Notes: generated by a model from the letters alone, not told the origin. A stretch of DNA of 64,000 nt from Marinobacter santoriniensis NKSG1 (GCF_000347775.1 NZ_APAT01000015.1:682001-746000); one strand, 5' to 3'. Positions 29,537 through 39,619 are shown, counted from the first letter of the stretch. A program made the numbers and translations.

Positions 29537-29845
29537 ATGCAACTCAATATTTCAGGCCATCACGTAGAATTGACCCCTTCCCTCAAGGACTATGTCACCG
29601 AGAAATTCAACAAGCTCGAGCGTCACTTTGACCACATTTCCAACTGTCAGGTGACCCTCGAGGTCGACAAGGTGCGTCAGATTGCCGAGGGAACGTTGCA
29701 CGTAGTTGGCGGTGATATTCACGCAAAGGCGGAAGACAGCGATATGTACGCTGCTATTGATGGCCTGATAGACAAGCTCGATCGCCAGATACTCAAGCAC
29801 AAAGAGAAGAACGTAGACCGGATGCACGGAAACGGCCAACGCTAA
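29537..29845 (+). CDS. hpf: Ribosome hibernation promoting factor, short form
   Basis: This 102-residue protein binds the 30S decoding region in stationary phase. The family core is MQLNISGHHVELTPSLKDYV and AKAEDSDMYAAIDGLIDKLD. The length marks the short HPF type that acts with RMF to form 100S ribosomes, not the long type. It follows rpoN by 17 bases with a GGAGAG ribosome site and ends at a strong terminator. Confidence 0.94.
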   Translation: MQLNISGHHVELTPSLKDYVTEKFNKLERHFDHISNCQVTLEVDKVRQIAEGTLHVVGGDIHAKAEDSDMYAAIDGLIDKLDRQILKHKEKNVDRMHGNGQR

Positions 29846-29876
29846 CTGGCGGTTCCCATGCCTGTCATGCCACAGC

Positions 29877-29910
29877 GCTGCGGCACTTGAGGTGCCGCAG
29901 CCTTTTTTTT
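29877..29910 (+). terminator. Rho-independent terminator after hpf
   Basis: Ten perfect pairs (GCTGCGGCAC with GTGCCGCAGC), a five-base loop and a run of eight T. It separates rpoN-hpf from ptsN, so ptsN expression must come from read-through or a promoter overlapping this 84-base gap. Confidence 0.93.
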
Positions 29911-29929
29911 ACGGAAACGCAGTCGATCC

Positions 29930-30400
29930 ATGAGCGACACATCCCTGACCATAGACACCATCCTTGCGCCTGAGCTGACCCTTTGCCGGGTGCCGGCCTC
30001 CAGCAAGAAGCGGGTTCTGGAGTTCATCGCTGAACAGATCCACGAGCAGGACGAATCCCTGAACGATGTCCAGATATTCAACAATCTGATTGCCAGAGAA
30101 CGGCTGGGAAGTACCGGCATAGGCCAGGGCATCGCAATCCCTCACTGCAGACTTGAGGGTCTGGATCGGGTCATCGGGGTCTTGCTGACGCTGGAAGAAA
30201 GCGTCGAGTTCGATGCCATTGACAACCAGCCAGTCGACCTGGTCTTCGCCCTGATCGTTCCCAAGGAAGCGACCAGCGAACACCTCGAACTGCTGAGCCA
30301 GCTGGCTGAGAAATTCAACGAACGTTCATTTTGCAATGCGCTTCGCGAATGCGAAGACGCCAGGACACTGTATGAGCGCATGACAGCCGCAAGCGGCTGA
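29930..30400 (+). CDS. ptsN: PTS IIA-like nitrogen regulatory protein
   Basis: A 156-residue EIIA-Ntr with the phosphorylated His in GIAIPHCRLEGL (about residue 70). It receives phosphate from NPr in the nitrogen PTS, which in related bacteria signals to potassium uptake, storage-polymer and stress pathways. It is followed by rapZ at 27 bases and npr, as in Pseudomonas. Confidence 0.94.
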   Translation: MSDTSLTIDTILAPELTLCRVPASSKKRVLEFIAEQIHEQDESLNDVQIFNNLIARERLGSTGIGQGIAIPHCRLEGLDRVIGVLLTLEESVEFDAIDNQPVDLVFALIVPKEATSEHLELLSQLAEKFNERSFCNALRECEDARTLYERMTAASG

Positions 30401-30427
30401 CATCCACCGGACAGGAGACAACGGGAC

Positions 30428-31312
30428 ATGAAGCTGATCATCGTCAGTGGTCGTTCAGGCTCGGGCAAGAGTACCGCGCTGCATGTGCTTGAAGACCTGG
30501 GTTTCTACTGCATTGATAACCTGCCCATCGGTCTGTTGTTTCCGCTGACCCAGGAAGCCGCCACAAAGGCAACGACCGATCGGCTGGGCCGAATGGCCGT
30601 CAGTATCGATGCCCGCAACCTGTCGGGTGAGATTGCCAACTTCGAGGACATCTACAGCCAGTTACAGGAAACCGGCGTCGAGATTGAGATCATCTTCCTG
30701 GATGCCGATGAACAATCTCTGCTCCAGCGATTTCATGCCACCCGTCGCAAACACCCCCTGAGTGATGATCGGACCTCTCTGAGAGAGGCCATCAGCAACG
30801 AGAAAAATTTGCTGGAGCCCCTGTCCAAACTGGCGGATCTTTACGTCAACACCGCCGGTATGTCGATCTACGAACTTCGTGACCAGATCAAGCAAAGGGT
30901 CGTCGGCCGAAAAGGGCAGGAACTGGCCCTGTTGTTCCAGTCCTTTGGTTACAAGCATGGCGTGCCACTGGATTCGGATTACGTCTTTGATGTCCGCTGC
31001 CTGCCGAATCCCTACTGGGATACCAGCCTCAGGAAATATGTCGGAACCGACCAGCCCGTCATCGAGTTTCTTGAGCGAGAATCGGCCACCCGCGCCATGG
31101 TCGATGACCTGACCGGATTCCTGGCAACGTGGCTGCCGTCATTCGCCGACAGCAATCGCAGTTACATGACCATCTCCATCGGGTGCACGGGCGGACAACA
31201 CCGGTCGGTCTACGTGTGTGAGCAACTGGGTCGGTACTTTCGGGAACATTACAGCAATGTGCAGGTTCGGCACTCCGAATTACCCCACCTGCAAGCTCGA
31301 GAAGAGATCTGA
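30428..31312 (+). CDS. rapZ: RNase adapter protein RapZ
   Basis: The 294-residue protein has Walker A GRSGSGKS (residues 8-15) and the C-terminal RNA-binding domain with GCTGGQHRSVYVCE. In E. coli RapZ directs RNase E to the GlmZ sRNA and so sets glucosamine 6-phosphate synthesis. Whether GlmY/GlmZ-like RNAs exist here cannot be seen. Confidence 0.95.
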   Translation: MKLIIVSGRSGSGKSTALHVLEDLGFYCIDNLPIGLLFPLTQEAATKATTDRLGRMAVSIDARNLSGEIANFEDIYSQLQETGVEIEIIFLDADEQSLLQRFHATRRKHPLSDDRTSLREAISNEKNLLEPLSKLADLYVNTAGMSIYELRDQIKQRVVGRKGQELALLFQSFGYKHGVPLDSDYVFDVRCLPNPYWDTSLRKYVGTDQPVIEFLERESATRAMVDDLTGFLATWLPSFADSNRSYMTISIGCTGGQHRSVYVCEQLGRYFREHYSNVQVRHSELPHLQAREEI

Positions 31313-31318
31313 GCCCAT

Positions 31319-31588
31319 ATGATCCGCCGTCCAGTCACCATTATCAACAAACTGGGTCTGCACGCCCGCGCAACCGCCAAGCTGGTGGCCACTGCTTCGA
31401 ATTTTGACTCATCACTCCGGATTGCCCGCAATGATCGGGAAGTAGACGCCAAAAACATCATGCAGGTCATGATGCTGGCGGCCAGCCAGGGAACCGAGGT
31501 GGAACTCATCGCCGAGGGCCCCGATGAAGAAGAGGCTGTCGCGGCGCTGGTCGAACTGATCGACGATTATTTTGGCGAGGGTGAATGA
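31319..31588 (+). CDS. npr: Phosphocarrier protein NPr
   Basis: An 89-residue HPr-like protein of the nitrogen PTS. The phospho-His is in NKLGLHARATAKLV (about residue 15); the absence of the usual sugar-PTS Ser46 context (here NIMQVMMLAASQG) and the location next to ptsN-rapZ mark NPr rather than HPr. Its end overlaps mgtE by four bases. Confidence 0.93.
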   Translation: MIRRPVTIINKLGLHARATAKLVATASNFDSSLRIARNDREVDAKNIMQVMMLAASQGTEVELIAEGPDEEEAVAALVELIDDYFGEGE

Positions 31589-32946
31589 CCGATATCCTGG
31601 AAAAGGGTCAGGCCAGACAACGCCTTCGTTCGCTCAGTGAGGCGCTGGACAGCGGCGCCCTCAAACAGGTCGCCCGAATACTGAATGGCGGTCTGAGCCC
31701 GAGTGACATTGCCCACCTTCTGGAATCTTCGCCGCCCCGACAGCGCGCCCTGCTCTGGAATCTGGTCGAGAAAGATCTCGAAGGTGAGGTTCTCCAGTAC
31801 CTGAGCGACGATATCCGGGGCTATTTCCTGAGTCAGCTCAACGCCCAGGAACTGGCGGATATCATCGAGGACTTCGAGTCCGACGATCTCGCCGACCTTT
31901 TGCAGCAACTTCCGGACACGGTTATCCAGGAAGTGCTGGATACCATGGACGAGCAGGACCGCCAGCGGGTGGAAGAGGTCCTCTCCTACCCGGAGGATAC
32001 TGCCGGCGGCCTGATGAATACGGACACCATCACGGTCCGTCCGGACATCAGCATTGACGTCGTGCTCCGTTACCTGCGACTGCATCGTAGTCTGCCGCCC
32101 ATGACCGACAGCCTGATTGTTGTCAGTCGCCGGGATGAATTCATCGGCATCCTTCCGATCACCCGGATTCTGGTATCCAGCCCGACGGCCACCGTTCGCG
32201 AGGTGATGGACACTGATATAGAACCCGTTCCGGTGACCCTTTCCGATACCAAGGTCGCCACGCTGTTCGAACGCTACGACCTGATTTCTGCACCGGTGGT
32301 CAACGATCAGGGGCGGCTGCTCGGCCGGATCACGATTGATGACGTGGTAGACGTTATCCGGGAGGATGCCGATCACTCGTTGATGAGCATGGCGGGTCTT
32401 GATGAAGACGAGGATACCTTTGCCCCGGTCTGGAAGACCACCCGACGCCGGGCGGTGTGGCTCGGCATCAACCTGGTGACCGCCTTCATTGCCTCTGCGG
32501 TCATCGGCCTGTTCGAGGCCACCATCAGCAAGGTTGTCGCACTCGCCGTGCTGATGCCGATTGTCGCCAGCATGGGCGGGATCGCCGGGAGCCAGACACT
32601 GACTCTGGTTATCCGCGGCATGGCCGTCGGGCAGATCAGCGGCGCAAACGTGAGCTGGCTTTTGAACCGCGAATTCATGGTGGGCGCCCTCAATGGACTT
32701 TTCTGGGCGGTCGTGGTGGCAACCGCCGCGGCAGCCTGGTTCCAGGATCTCCTGATTGGCGGGATTATCGCAGCCGCCCTGGTTATCAACCTGATTGCGG
32801 CGGCCTTTGTCGGCACCGTCCTGCCCCTGTTTCTCAAATCACGAAACATTGACCCGGCCCTGGCGGGCAGCGTTATTCTGACAACGGTGACCGACGTCGT
32901 GGGCTTTATGGCCTTTCTGGGCCTGGCAACATTTTTCTATTCCTGA
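31585..32946 (+). CDS. mgtE: Magnesium transporter MgtE
   Basis: A 453-residue Mg2+ channel/transporter. It has the N-domain (about 1-130), two CBS domains (about 130-255) rich in acidic Mg-sensing residues, the plug helix, and five membrane segments from about residue 287. The pore motif region reads VLMPIVASMGGIAGSQTLTLVIRG. It is translationally coupled to npr (ATGA). The coupling to nitrogen-PTS genes is also known from Pseudomonas. Confidence 0.95.
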   Translation: MTDILEKGQARQRLRSLSEALDSGALKQVARILNGGLSPSDIAHLLESSPPRQRALLWNLVEKDLEGEVLQYLSDDIRGYFLSQLNAQELADIIEDFESDDLADLLQQLPDTVIQEVLDTMDEQDRQRVEEVLSYPEDTAGGLMNTDTITVRPDISIDVVLRYLRLHRSLPPMTDSLIVVSRRDEFIGILPITRILVSSPTATVREVMDTDIEPVPVTLSDTKVATLFERYDLISAPVVNDQGRLLGRITIDDVVDVIREDADHSLMSMAGLDEDEDTFAPVWKTTRRRAVWLGINLVTAFIASAVIGLFEATISKVVALAVLMPIVASMGGIAGSQTLTLVIRGMAVGQISGANVSWLLNREFMVGALNGLFWAVVVATAAAAWFQDLLIGGIIAAALVINLIAAAFVGTVLPLFLKSRNIDPALAGSVILTTVTDVVGFMAFLGLATFFYS

Positions 32947-32961
32947 CAAGCAGACAACACC

Positions 32962-33483
32962 ATGATCGAGCAACACGAAGACGAACATCCCGAGGACCTG
33001 GGACCCAGCAAATCACAGATCAAGCGCGAGATGCAGGCGCTTCAGGCACTGGGCAAGCGAATGCTCGACCTGAGTGACGAGCAGATGGCCAATCTCCCGA
33101 TCAGCGATACCTTGCGGGCGGCTATCGTGGAATCACGCCGAATTCGCCAGCACGAAGCCCGGCGCCGCCACCTTCACTACATTGGCAAGGTTCTCAGACA
33201 GGAAGACGATCCGGAGGCCATCGAACGGGGCCTCTCCGCGTTCGATGCCGGCAGCGCCGAGCATACCCGCCGCCACCACCTCGCCGAGCGCTGGCGCGAC
33301 CGGATGATAACGGAGGGTGATGCAGCCGTAGGCCAGTTTATTGATTATTGTCCCTCGGCAGACGTACAGCATCTGCGCAACCTGGCCAGAAACGCCCGGA
33401 AGGACGCCGAAAAACAGAAGAACACCGGCCAGGCCAAAAAGCTGTTCCGCTACCTTCGGGAATGCATTGACGACATTGAATGA
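32962..33483 (+). CDS. darP: Ribosome biogenesis factor DarP (YjgA)
   Basis: A 173-residue DUF615 protein that acts late in 50S subunit assembly. Family marks are PSKSQIKREMQALQALGKRM, LPISDTLRAAIVESRRI and the Arg/Lys-rich C-terminal helix KKLFRYLREC. It ends 19 bases before the convergent end of the nitrilase gene. In Pseudomonas tldD and pmbA lie around this gene; neither is present here. Confidence 0.93.
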   Translation: MIEQHEDEHPEDLGPSKSQIKREMQALQALGKRMLDLSDEQMANLPISDTLRAAIVESRRIRQHEARRRHLHYIGKVLRQEDDPEAIERGLSAFDAGSAEHTRRHHLAERWRDRMITEGDAAVGQFIDYCPSADVQHLRNLARNARKDAEKQKNTGQAKKLFRYLRECIDDIE

Positions 33484-33502
33484 TCGACGGGGTCGGGAAC
33501 CG

Positions 33503-34345
33503 CTATAGCCGTCGATGTGCCCACACGGGCATCTTCTCGCGCACGGATTTCAGTCGCTCACGGTCGAGTTCGGCGATTACAAGCCCCGCGCCATCTTCGG
33601 TCAGTTCCGCCCGCACCTCACCCCAGGGGTCGCAGATCAGGCTGTGGCCATAGGTGCGGCGCTGATCGCTGTTGTACCCACCCTGCCCTGGCGCAACCAC
33701 CCAGACCTGGTTCTCGATCGCCCGGGCCCGGATCAGCGCATGCCAATGGGCATTGCCGGTGTACCAGGTAAAGGCACTTGGCAGGGAGATCCACTCGGCG
33801 CCTCGTTCACGAAGCTCACGAAACAGCTCCGGAAACCTCAGATCGTAGCAAATCGCCATGCCCAGACGACCAACCGGGGTATCCACCGTCACTACCTGGT
33901 TACCGGCCTCGAAGGTATCCGACTCCCGGTATTGGCCATGGGCATCCTCCACGCTGGCATCGAACAGGTGGATTTTGTCGTAGCGTGCCACCTCCCGGCC
34001 GCTATCATCGACCACCAGGCCTGACGCCCGAACCCGCCCTTCAATCCGGCTGCCGTCCGGTCGTCGTGCCATGGGCAACGAGCCCCCGACGATCCATAAC
34101 CCCAGTTCTTTTGCCCGCTGGCGAAGGAAATCCCGGATAACCGGATGCTCCCCGGACTCGACCCCGCCACAGGACACCATGTCGGAGGTCGACATCAACG
34201 CAAAATTTTCCGGCAACACCGCCACCCGTGCGCCCTGCCGGGCAGCCTGATTCAGCAACTGAGCCGCCATCGAGAGATTTGATTCCAGCGAAGCACCACT
34301 GACCATCTGAATCGCAGCGACGCCGCTTTGTGAAGGATCGACCAT
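33503..34345 (-). CDS. Carbon-nitrogen hydrolase (nitrilase family, Nit-like)
   Basis: A 280-residue amidohydrolase with the Glu-Lys-Cys triad in VLPENFALM, YDKIHLFDA and ICYDLRFPEL. The Nit1/Nit2-like branch includes deaminated-glutathione amidases and omega-amidases; its position after yhdP is conserved in Pseudomonas. The ATG at 34345 has a near-perfect AGGAGG ribosome site five bases away, so I reject the longer frames from 34375 and from the GTG at 34429, which would overlap yhdP. Confidence 0.9.
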   Translation of the reverse strand: MVDPSQSGVAAIQMVSGASLESNLSMAAQLLNQAARQGARVAVLPENFALMSTSDMVSCGGVESGEHPVIRDFLRQRAKELGLWIVGGSLPMARRPDGSRIEGRVRASGLVVDDSGREVARYDKIHLFDASVEDAHGQYRESDTFEAGNQVVTVDTPVGRLGMAICYDLRFPELFRELRERGAEWISLPSAFTWYTGNAHWHALIRARAIENQVWVVAPGQGGYNSDQRRTYGHSLICDPWGEVRAELTEDGAGLVIAELDRERLKSVREKMPVWAHRRL

Positions 34346-34364
34346 GGATACCTCCTGCACGGTT

Positions 34365-37300
34365 TTACTTGCCATTATCGAACACCCTGCGCAGTTCCAC
34401 CTTAGGGTCACTCCAGGATCCGGTGACACTGTAGGAAGCGCTGGTCAGCTTGCTCAAAGGATCGCCCAGAACCTTGTCGAGGACAAAAAGCGCTCCGCCC
34501 ACGGGCGCCGCGGCCCCCATCAAGAGGGCTGCCAGCGGCAGGTTCTGTGTCAGCGGCAGAACAACCACCAGCCCCATGTCCAGGGTTTCCGCGTCTAGGT
34601 CGGTGGTGCCGCTCAGCTTGAATGCGCCGGAAGGACCAACGATCTGGAGTTCCGGGTCGAGGGTCACGAGACCATTGATGATCTGGGCCTTGCCGGAAAT
34701 GGCGTCAAAGGCCACGCCTCGTTCGTATAGATCCGAAAAATCCAGTTTTAGTCGGCGCCAGAGCGTGTCAGCGTTGAGCAGATTGAAAATGCGGAAAACC
34801 TGGGCTGTGTTGTTTTTCTGCAGAATGATGCCGTCATCCAGGCGCAGCCGCACGGATCCGCTCAGCTTTCGGAGCGAGAACGCGTCGGGCCGGCCCGGCC
34901 AATCCACATCCAACTCAATGTCGGTCTTCTTGTTGGTCAGCGGAATGTCGGCGCCAAACAGCTTCTGGAGATCCGCCAGCGCACCTCCGGTGACCGAGCC
35001 GTCAAAACGGCTCACTTGTCGGTCGCTGACAATGCTCCAGGTCAGGTCTCCGAGCAGGGTCAGGGAGTCCAGCCGCCCCTGGATGCTGTTGACCTTGAGA
35101 CGATAAGGCTCCGGTCGCAGATGGAAAGACCAGCTTCCGAGTGTGTTGTCGTTCACCCGGAGTTTGGCAATGGTCACATCGACATCCGGCCAGCTACCCA
35201 TATTAAGTGACCGGAATGCCTTTATCTGTTCGTCCGGAGTCAGGGATACCGGTTCACTATCCGATGAACTGTCGTCCCTGACGAGACGGACCTCTTCAAA
35301 GTCCGCCTTGACCGGATCGTCGTTCCCGGGAATTACCACTCGACCGGTGGCTTGATCGGACTTGGTTGTCACCACCCATCGATCGGACAGTGCCAGGGCA
35401 CTGATATCAACATTTTTCAGGACACTCTGGCCTAGGTGCAGAGTACCCAGGGTGAGGTCGAATCCCGTTTTTTTCCATAGCAAGTCAAAATCGGCACGAT
35501 CCTGCCAGGTTCCGCGAACCCTGACGCCGTCTTTGGCGGTCGGGTCAATGTTCACTGTCAGCGGTGTTTTTTCTGACGCCGCTTTCGCAAGGGGCTCGGG
35601 CCAATCCACCTGCAATCCTTCCAGTGACGACTTCACCCGGATTCCGGAGGTGGTTTCGGCATCCACTGAAAGATCTGCCACATAGTTCAGCTTGCCGGTC
35701 ACACCCAATCCGTCCAGCGCTTCCAGTCCGGATTGCCGGAATACCCGCGGTACCTCCAGGCGACCGCTCTGGCTGATGCGAAGCCGGTTATTGCTGCCCG
35801 CCAATCCCAGACTGACGGTTACGGGTTCGCCAAAAAACTGTGCCTTGATGGGGGAGCCGGAAAAACCGCCGTTGGTCCGGTAGGTCACGTCTCCCTGGAT
35901 GTCCTTCCAACTCAGGTTGGCATCGGGGTAGGACACTGAGCCGTTGTCCGTTCGGACCCTTGCCGTAACCTCCGTGGGGCGATCAGGGGCCAGCGGGATC
36001 GTCAAACCAAGATCCAGGCCGTACCTACCCCCATAAACCAGACCGTTTGCAGCGCTGCCGGCCATTTGGCCCAGGGGGGTCTGGTCAAGCCAGAAGCCAA
36101 TGGCCTCTCCCGGCACCTCTGCCGAGGCATCCACCTGAATCGTTGAACCGCCTTCGCCTGGAATCACCTGGACATGGCTTGGTGATAACGACAGTCCTCC
36201 GGTTTCCCCCGCGGTCAGCCGAACGTCGGTCTTGCCGTTATGCACCTCGACGCGCCCACGGGCGCCGGTCACTGCCGGCCAACGCTCGTCATACCGGACC
36301 GAAGCATCGTCGAATTCGTACCACATGGACGAGACGAAGGCGCCTCGGGGCGCATTCCGTCCGACAGGACCATGGCCATAGTAAACCCCGGAGGTGATAT
36401 CCGCTTTGGTAATGGACGTGGTCAGCCATTCATACAGGCCAGGATCGACCGCTTTGACCGGCACGAAGTCCTCAAGCATGGACGCCTGTCCGTGCTCCAC
36501 TCCGACACGCAGCCCCAGATTGTCCTCGCCGTCTTTCTCCAGCCTGAGATCGAATGCCCCCGTTAGCCGGGTCCGATCGCCGTAACGCATACGGATGTTG
36601 TGGGAGAATACCCGGGTGGTCTCATCAGACAGCTGCCAGGCCACCGTCCCCTGCAGATCGGAAAGGGACCAGCTATCACCAAAAAGCATCGGAAATCCGA
36701 GGGTGACCGGTCCCTGGCCCGGGTCGAGCTGCACGAAACCGGATGAGGCATCCAGCGCAATTTTTCCGTACAGGCCGGTCGCGCCGGGCGCGCCCCCATA
36801 GGCCTCGACTGCGACATCCTTCAGGTGTCCGGCCATGGCAAATCCGCCGCTTCCGGGGAGACTGAGGTGTACCTTATCCAATGCCCCGCTGGGCTTGTAG
36901 TGATTGAGGGCACGGTCCGCCGCACCCGGCAGCAAGGGCAACGCCGTAAACAGCCGTCGCAGGGGTTCCAGGGGCAGAGAATCTGCAACCAGCTCCAGAT
37001 CCGTTCCTTTTTTCGGCATCCCCCGAACACTGAAGGGGGGAACAGAGGTCTTATCCCAACGCCATTGCAGGTCCCTGATGTGCCACTCTCCCGCATTGGG
37101 CGGCTGATTCCCCTGACCGCCGGAGGTCCGACGCCAGCCGAAATGCGCCCGGATATTTTCAATGGGCGCCAAAGACTGGTGACCGGTGCCCAGCTGCAGG
37201 TAAGGCGTCTGTACCGATCCACTGACTTGTTCCAGAACACCGTCGCGAAAGGTCAGCCAGGCCCTGCCGCCGAGGTCAAAGCCCTCGATCCTGATTCCAC

Positions 37301-38099
37301 GCCATTCATAAGCCTCCGCAAAACTATCGAAGACCCGGCCGGAGGTGACATCAAGGTAGAGCTGTCCGGTGAAGTCGCCCCGGAAGAACTGGCGCCCCAC
37401 CAGGGAAAAGCTCGCCAACTGTTCGGTGGTTCCGGCGCGCATGGCCCTACCGGACGCCCGGAACAGGCCACGGCTATAGACCAGATCGAGCTGGGGAATA
37501 TCCAGATACCGGACGTTGTCCGAATTGTCACGTATGCGCAGATGCAGCCGGGTCAGCTTCACGTAGGGATCGGAGAGCCATTCACCTGCCAGTCCCAGCA
37601 GATCCTGCAGGCGGGTCTGGGCTGGCGCAGGCAGCCGAATACCTTCCACACTGACACGGCCATTCGGAGCCTGGTTCAGGGTCAGATCCAGGCCATCAGC
37701 CTCAAACTCCTCAAACACCAGACGGGCGCGCAGCAGCGAGGCCAGAAACGATGGCCGGATCCTGAGGTGCTGTAAACGTGCAACGGTCTCACCGGTATCG
37801 GGCTCGGCCACCGAAATGTCCTGCGCCAGGAACGTCGGATCCAGCCAGTTCCAGCGGGCCGACAGGGCCCCGATTGTCACCTGCTTGCCGGTCCGGATGG
37901 ACAGCTGATGGGCCAGGTCGTCGCGAAAGCTGTCGATATTGCTGGTGAGCTGGCGCCCGATACCGGCGTAGAGGGCAAACAGCAGAAGTATGCCAAGAAG
38001 TAGCCACCAGACCAGGCTGGCAAGCCGGGCGGCCCACCTGACCGGCCCGGACTCGACGGGGATATCCGGCAGTGACGGCCCGTGATCGTCAGAAGACAT
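34365..38099 (-). CDS. yhdP: YhdP, AsmA-like phospholipid transport protein
   Basis: This 1244-residue protein has one N-terminal membrane helix (about residues 28-48, LASLVWWLLLGILLLFALYAG) and a very long periplasmic beta-rich part with DUF3971 and an AsmA-like C-terminus (FSDLYERGVAFDAISGKAQIINGLV, GLVVVLPLTQNLPLAALLMGA). YhdP, with TamB and YdbH, is thought to bridge the envelope and carry phospholipids to the outer membrane. Location after rng matches E. coli. The window thus holds three lipid-flow routes: Mla, Lpt and YhdP. Confidence 0.93.
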   Translation of the reverse strand: MSSDDHGPSLPDIPVESGPVRWAARLASLVWWLLLGILLLFALYAGIGRQLTSNIDSFRDDLAHQLSIRTGKQVTIGALSARWNWLDPTFLAQDISVAEPDTGETVARLQHLRIRPSFLASLLRARLVFEEFEADGLDLTLNQAPNGRVSVEGIRLPAPAQTRLQDLLGLAGEWLSDPYVKLTRLHLRIRDNSDNVRYLDIPQLDLVYSRGLFRASGRAMRAGTTEQLASFSLVGRQFFRGDFTGQLYLDVTSGRVFDSFAEAYEWRGIRIEGFDLGGRAWLTFRDGVLEQVSGSVQTPYLQLGTGHQSLAPIENIRAHFGWRRTSGGQGNQPPNAGEWHIRDLQWRWDKTSVPPFSVRGMPKKGTDLELVADSLPLEPLRRLFTALPLLPGAADRALNHYKPSGALDKVHLSLPGSGGFAMAGHLKDVAVEAYGGAPGATGLYGKIALDASSGFVQLDPGQGPVTLGFPMLFGDSWSLSDLQGTVAWQLSDETTRVFSHNIRMRYGDRTRLTGAFDLRLEKDGEDNLGLRVGVEHGQASMLEDFVPVKAVDPGLYEWLTTSITKADITSGVYYGHGPVGRNAPRGAFVSSMWYEFDDASVRYDERWPAVTGARGRVEVHNGKTDVRLTAGETGGLSLSPSHVQVIPGEGGSTIQVDASAEVPGEAIGFWLDQTPLGQMAGSAANGLVYGGRYGLDLGLTIPLAPDRPTEVTARVRTDNGSVSYPDANLSWKDIQGDVTYRTNGGFSGSPIKAQFFGEPVTVSLGLAGSNNRLRISQSGRLEVPRVFRQSGLEALDGLGVTGKLNYVADLSVDAETTSGIRVKSSLEGLQVDWPEPLAKAASEKTPLTVNIDPTAKDGVRVRGTWQDRADFDLLWKKTGFDLTLGTLHLGQSVLKNVDISALALSDRWVVTTKSDQATGRVVIPGNDDPVKADFEEVRLVRDDSSSDSEPVSLTPDEQIKAFRSLNMGSWPDVDVTIAKLRVNDNTLGSWSFHLRPEPYRLKVNSIQGRLDSLTLLGDLTWSIVSDRQVSRFDGSVTGGALADLQKLFGADIPLTNKKTDIELDVDWPGRPDAFSLRKLSGSVRLRLDDGIILQKNNTAQVFRIFNLLNADTLWRRLKLDFSDLYERGVAFDAISGKAQIINGLVTLDPELQIVGPSGAFKLSGTTDLDAETLDMGLVVVLPLTQNLPLAALLMGAAAPVGGALFVLDKVLGDPLSKLTSASYSVTGSWSDPKVELRRVFDNGK

Positions 38100-38137
38100 G
38101 GGATTGCTAGGCTCCCAACCTCAAACCGGGGCGGGCT

Positions 38138-39619
38138 TCAGAGCAGAACCACATCGTATTGTTCCTGACTGTAGAAGGGTTCGACCTGGAAGCGAATCGT
38201 CTTGCTGATAAAGGTTTCCAGATCTGCGACGTTGTCTGACTCCTCATCCAGAAGTCGGTCTACAACGCTCTGGGATGCCATGACGAGATAATTTTCTGCC
38301 TCGTAGGCCCGATTGACCCGGAGAATTTCCCGGAATATTTCGTAGCAGACCGTCTCCGAGGTCTTCAGGAAGCCGCGCCCATCACAGATCGGACAGGGCT
38401 CGCACAGCACCTGCCCGAGACTTTCGGTGGTCCGTTTCCGTGTCATTTCCACCAGACCCAGCTCCGAAACGCCGGTGATCTTGGTTTTGGCGTGATCCCG
38501 TTCGAGCATTTTTTCCAGCATCCGATGCACCTGACGCTGATGCTCGGAGTCTTCCATGTCGATGAAATCGATAATGATAATGCCACCAAGGTTACGCAGG
38601 CGCAGCTGGCGGCTGATGGCACGCGCCGCCTCCAGGTTTGTCTTAAAGATGGTTTCTTCAAGGTTCCGATGGCCAACAAACGCACCGGTGTTGATATCAA
38701 TGGTGGTCATGGCTTCGGTCTGGTCAATGATCACATAGCCACCGGACTTGAGCTGGACCTTTCGACTGAGCGCTTTCTGGATCTCGTCCTCGACCGAGTA
38801 GAGATCGAATATCGGCCGCTCGCCCGGGTAATATTCCACCTTGTCGGAAAACTCGGTCACAAACTCCTGAACGAACTCCATGACGCGCTGATAACTCTCG
38901 CGACTGTCGATCCTGACCTTTTCGGTCTGGGGGCGCACCAGATCCCGGATCGTGCGAATGAACAGGGGCAGATCCTGGTAAACCACGGCAGGCGCCTGAA
39001 CCCGGGCAATCCTTTCCTGAATGGACTGACTCAGGCGATGCAGGTACTTCATGTCGCCGATCAGGTCGTCCGCCGGCGCAGCCTCTGCCGCTGTCCGGAT
39101 GATGTAGCCGCCCTGCACCTCGGTCTGTTCCGACGACGCCTGCTCAAGAAGACTCTTCAGACGTTCACGCTCATTATCGTCTTCAATGCGCTGGGAGATA
39201 CCGATATGGCTGACGCCAGGCATGAACACCAGGTATCGCGACGGGATGGAAAGCTGTGTTGTAAGACGGGCGCCTTTCGTTCCAATGGGGTCCTTGGTGA
39301 CCTGCACCACCAGCGACTGGCCTTCCCTCAGCAGCGTTCGGATGTCGGGGACCGTTTTGGGCCCCTCGGACAGTTCCTCTGAACCAGGCTGGCTAACGAC
39401 AACGTCAGAGGCGTGGATGAACGCCGCCCGCTCCAGGCCGATATCGACGAAAGCGGCCTCCATGCCCGGCAGAACCCTGACGACCTTGCCTTTGTAGATA
39501 TTGCCGACGATACCCTTACGGCTGGTCCGCTCGATGTAGGCTTCCTGCAACATGCCGTTCTCGACCAGGGCGACCCGGGTTTCCACGGGCGTCACGTTGA
39601 TCAGGATTTCTTCACTCAT
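38138..39619 (-). CDS. rng: Ribonuclease G
   Basis: A 493-residue RNase G/CafA, an endonuclease for 5' ends of 16S rRNA and mRNA decay. The S1-like domain opens at GIVGNIYKGKVVRVLPGMEAAFVDIG, catalytic Asp residues lie in IDINTGAFVG and IIIDFIDM, and the Zn-link Cys pair is in CEPCPICDGRG. It lacks the long C-terminal scaffold of RNase E. Its start overlaps the maf stop by four bases. Confidence 0.95.
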   Translation of the reverse strand: MSEEILINVTPVETRVALVENGMLQEAYIERTSRKGIVGNIYKGKVVRVLPGMEAAFVDIGLERAAFIHASDVVVSQPGSEELSEGPKTVPDIRTLLREGQSLVVQVTKDPIGTKGARLTTQLSIPSRYLVFMPGVSHIGISQRIEDDNERERLKSLLEQASSEQTEVQGGYIIRTAAEAAPADDLIGDMKYLHRLSQSIQERIARVQAPAVVYQDLPLFIRTIRDLVRPQTEKVRIDSRESYQRVMEFVQEFVTEFSDKVEYYPGERPIFDLYSVEDEIQKALSRKVQLKSGGYVIIDQTEAMTTIDINTGAFVGHRNLEETIFKTNLEAARAISRQLRLRNLGGIIIIDFIDMEDSEHQRQVHRMLEKMLERDHAKTKITGVSELGLVEMTRKRTTESLGQVLCEPCPICDGRGFLKTSETVCYEIFREILRVNRAYEAENYLVMASQSVVDRLLDEESDNVADLETFISKTIRFQVEPFYSQEQYDVVLL

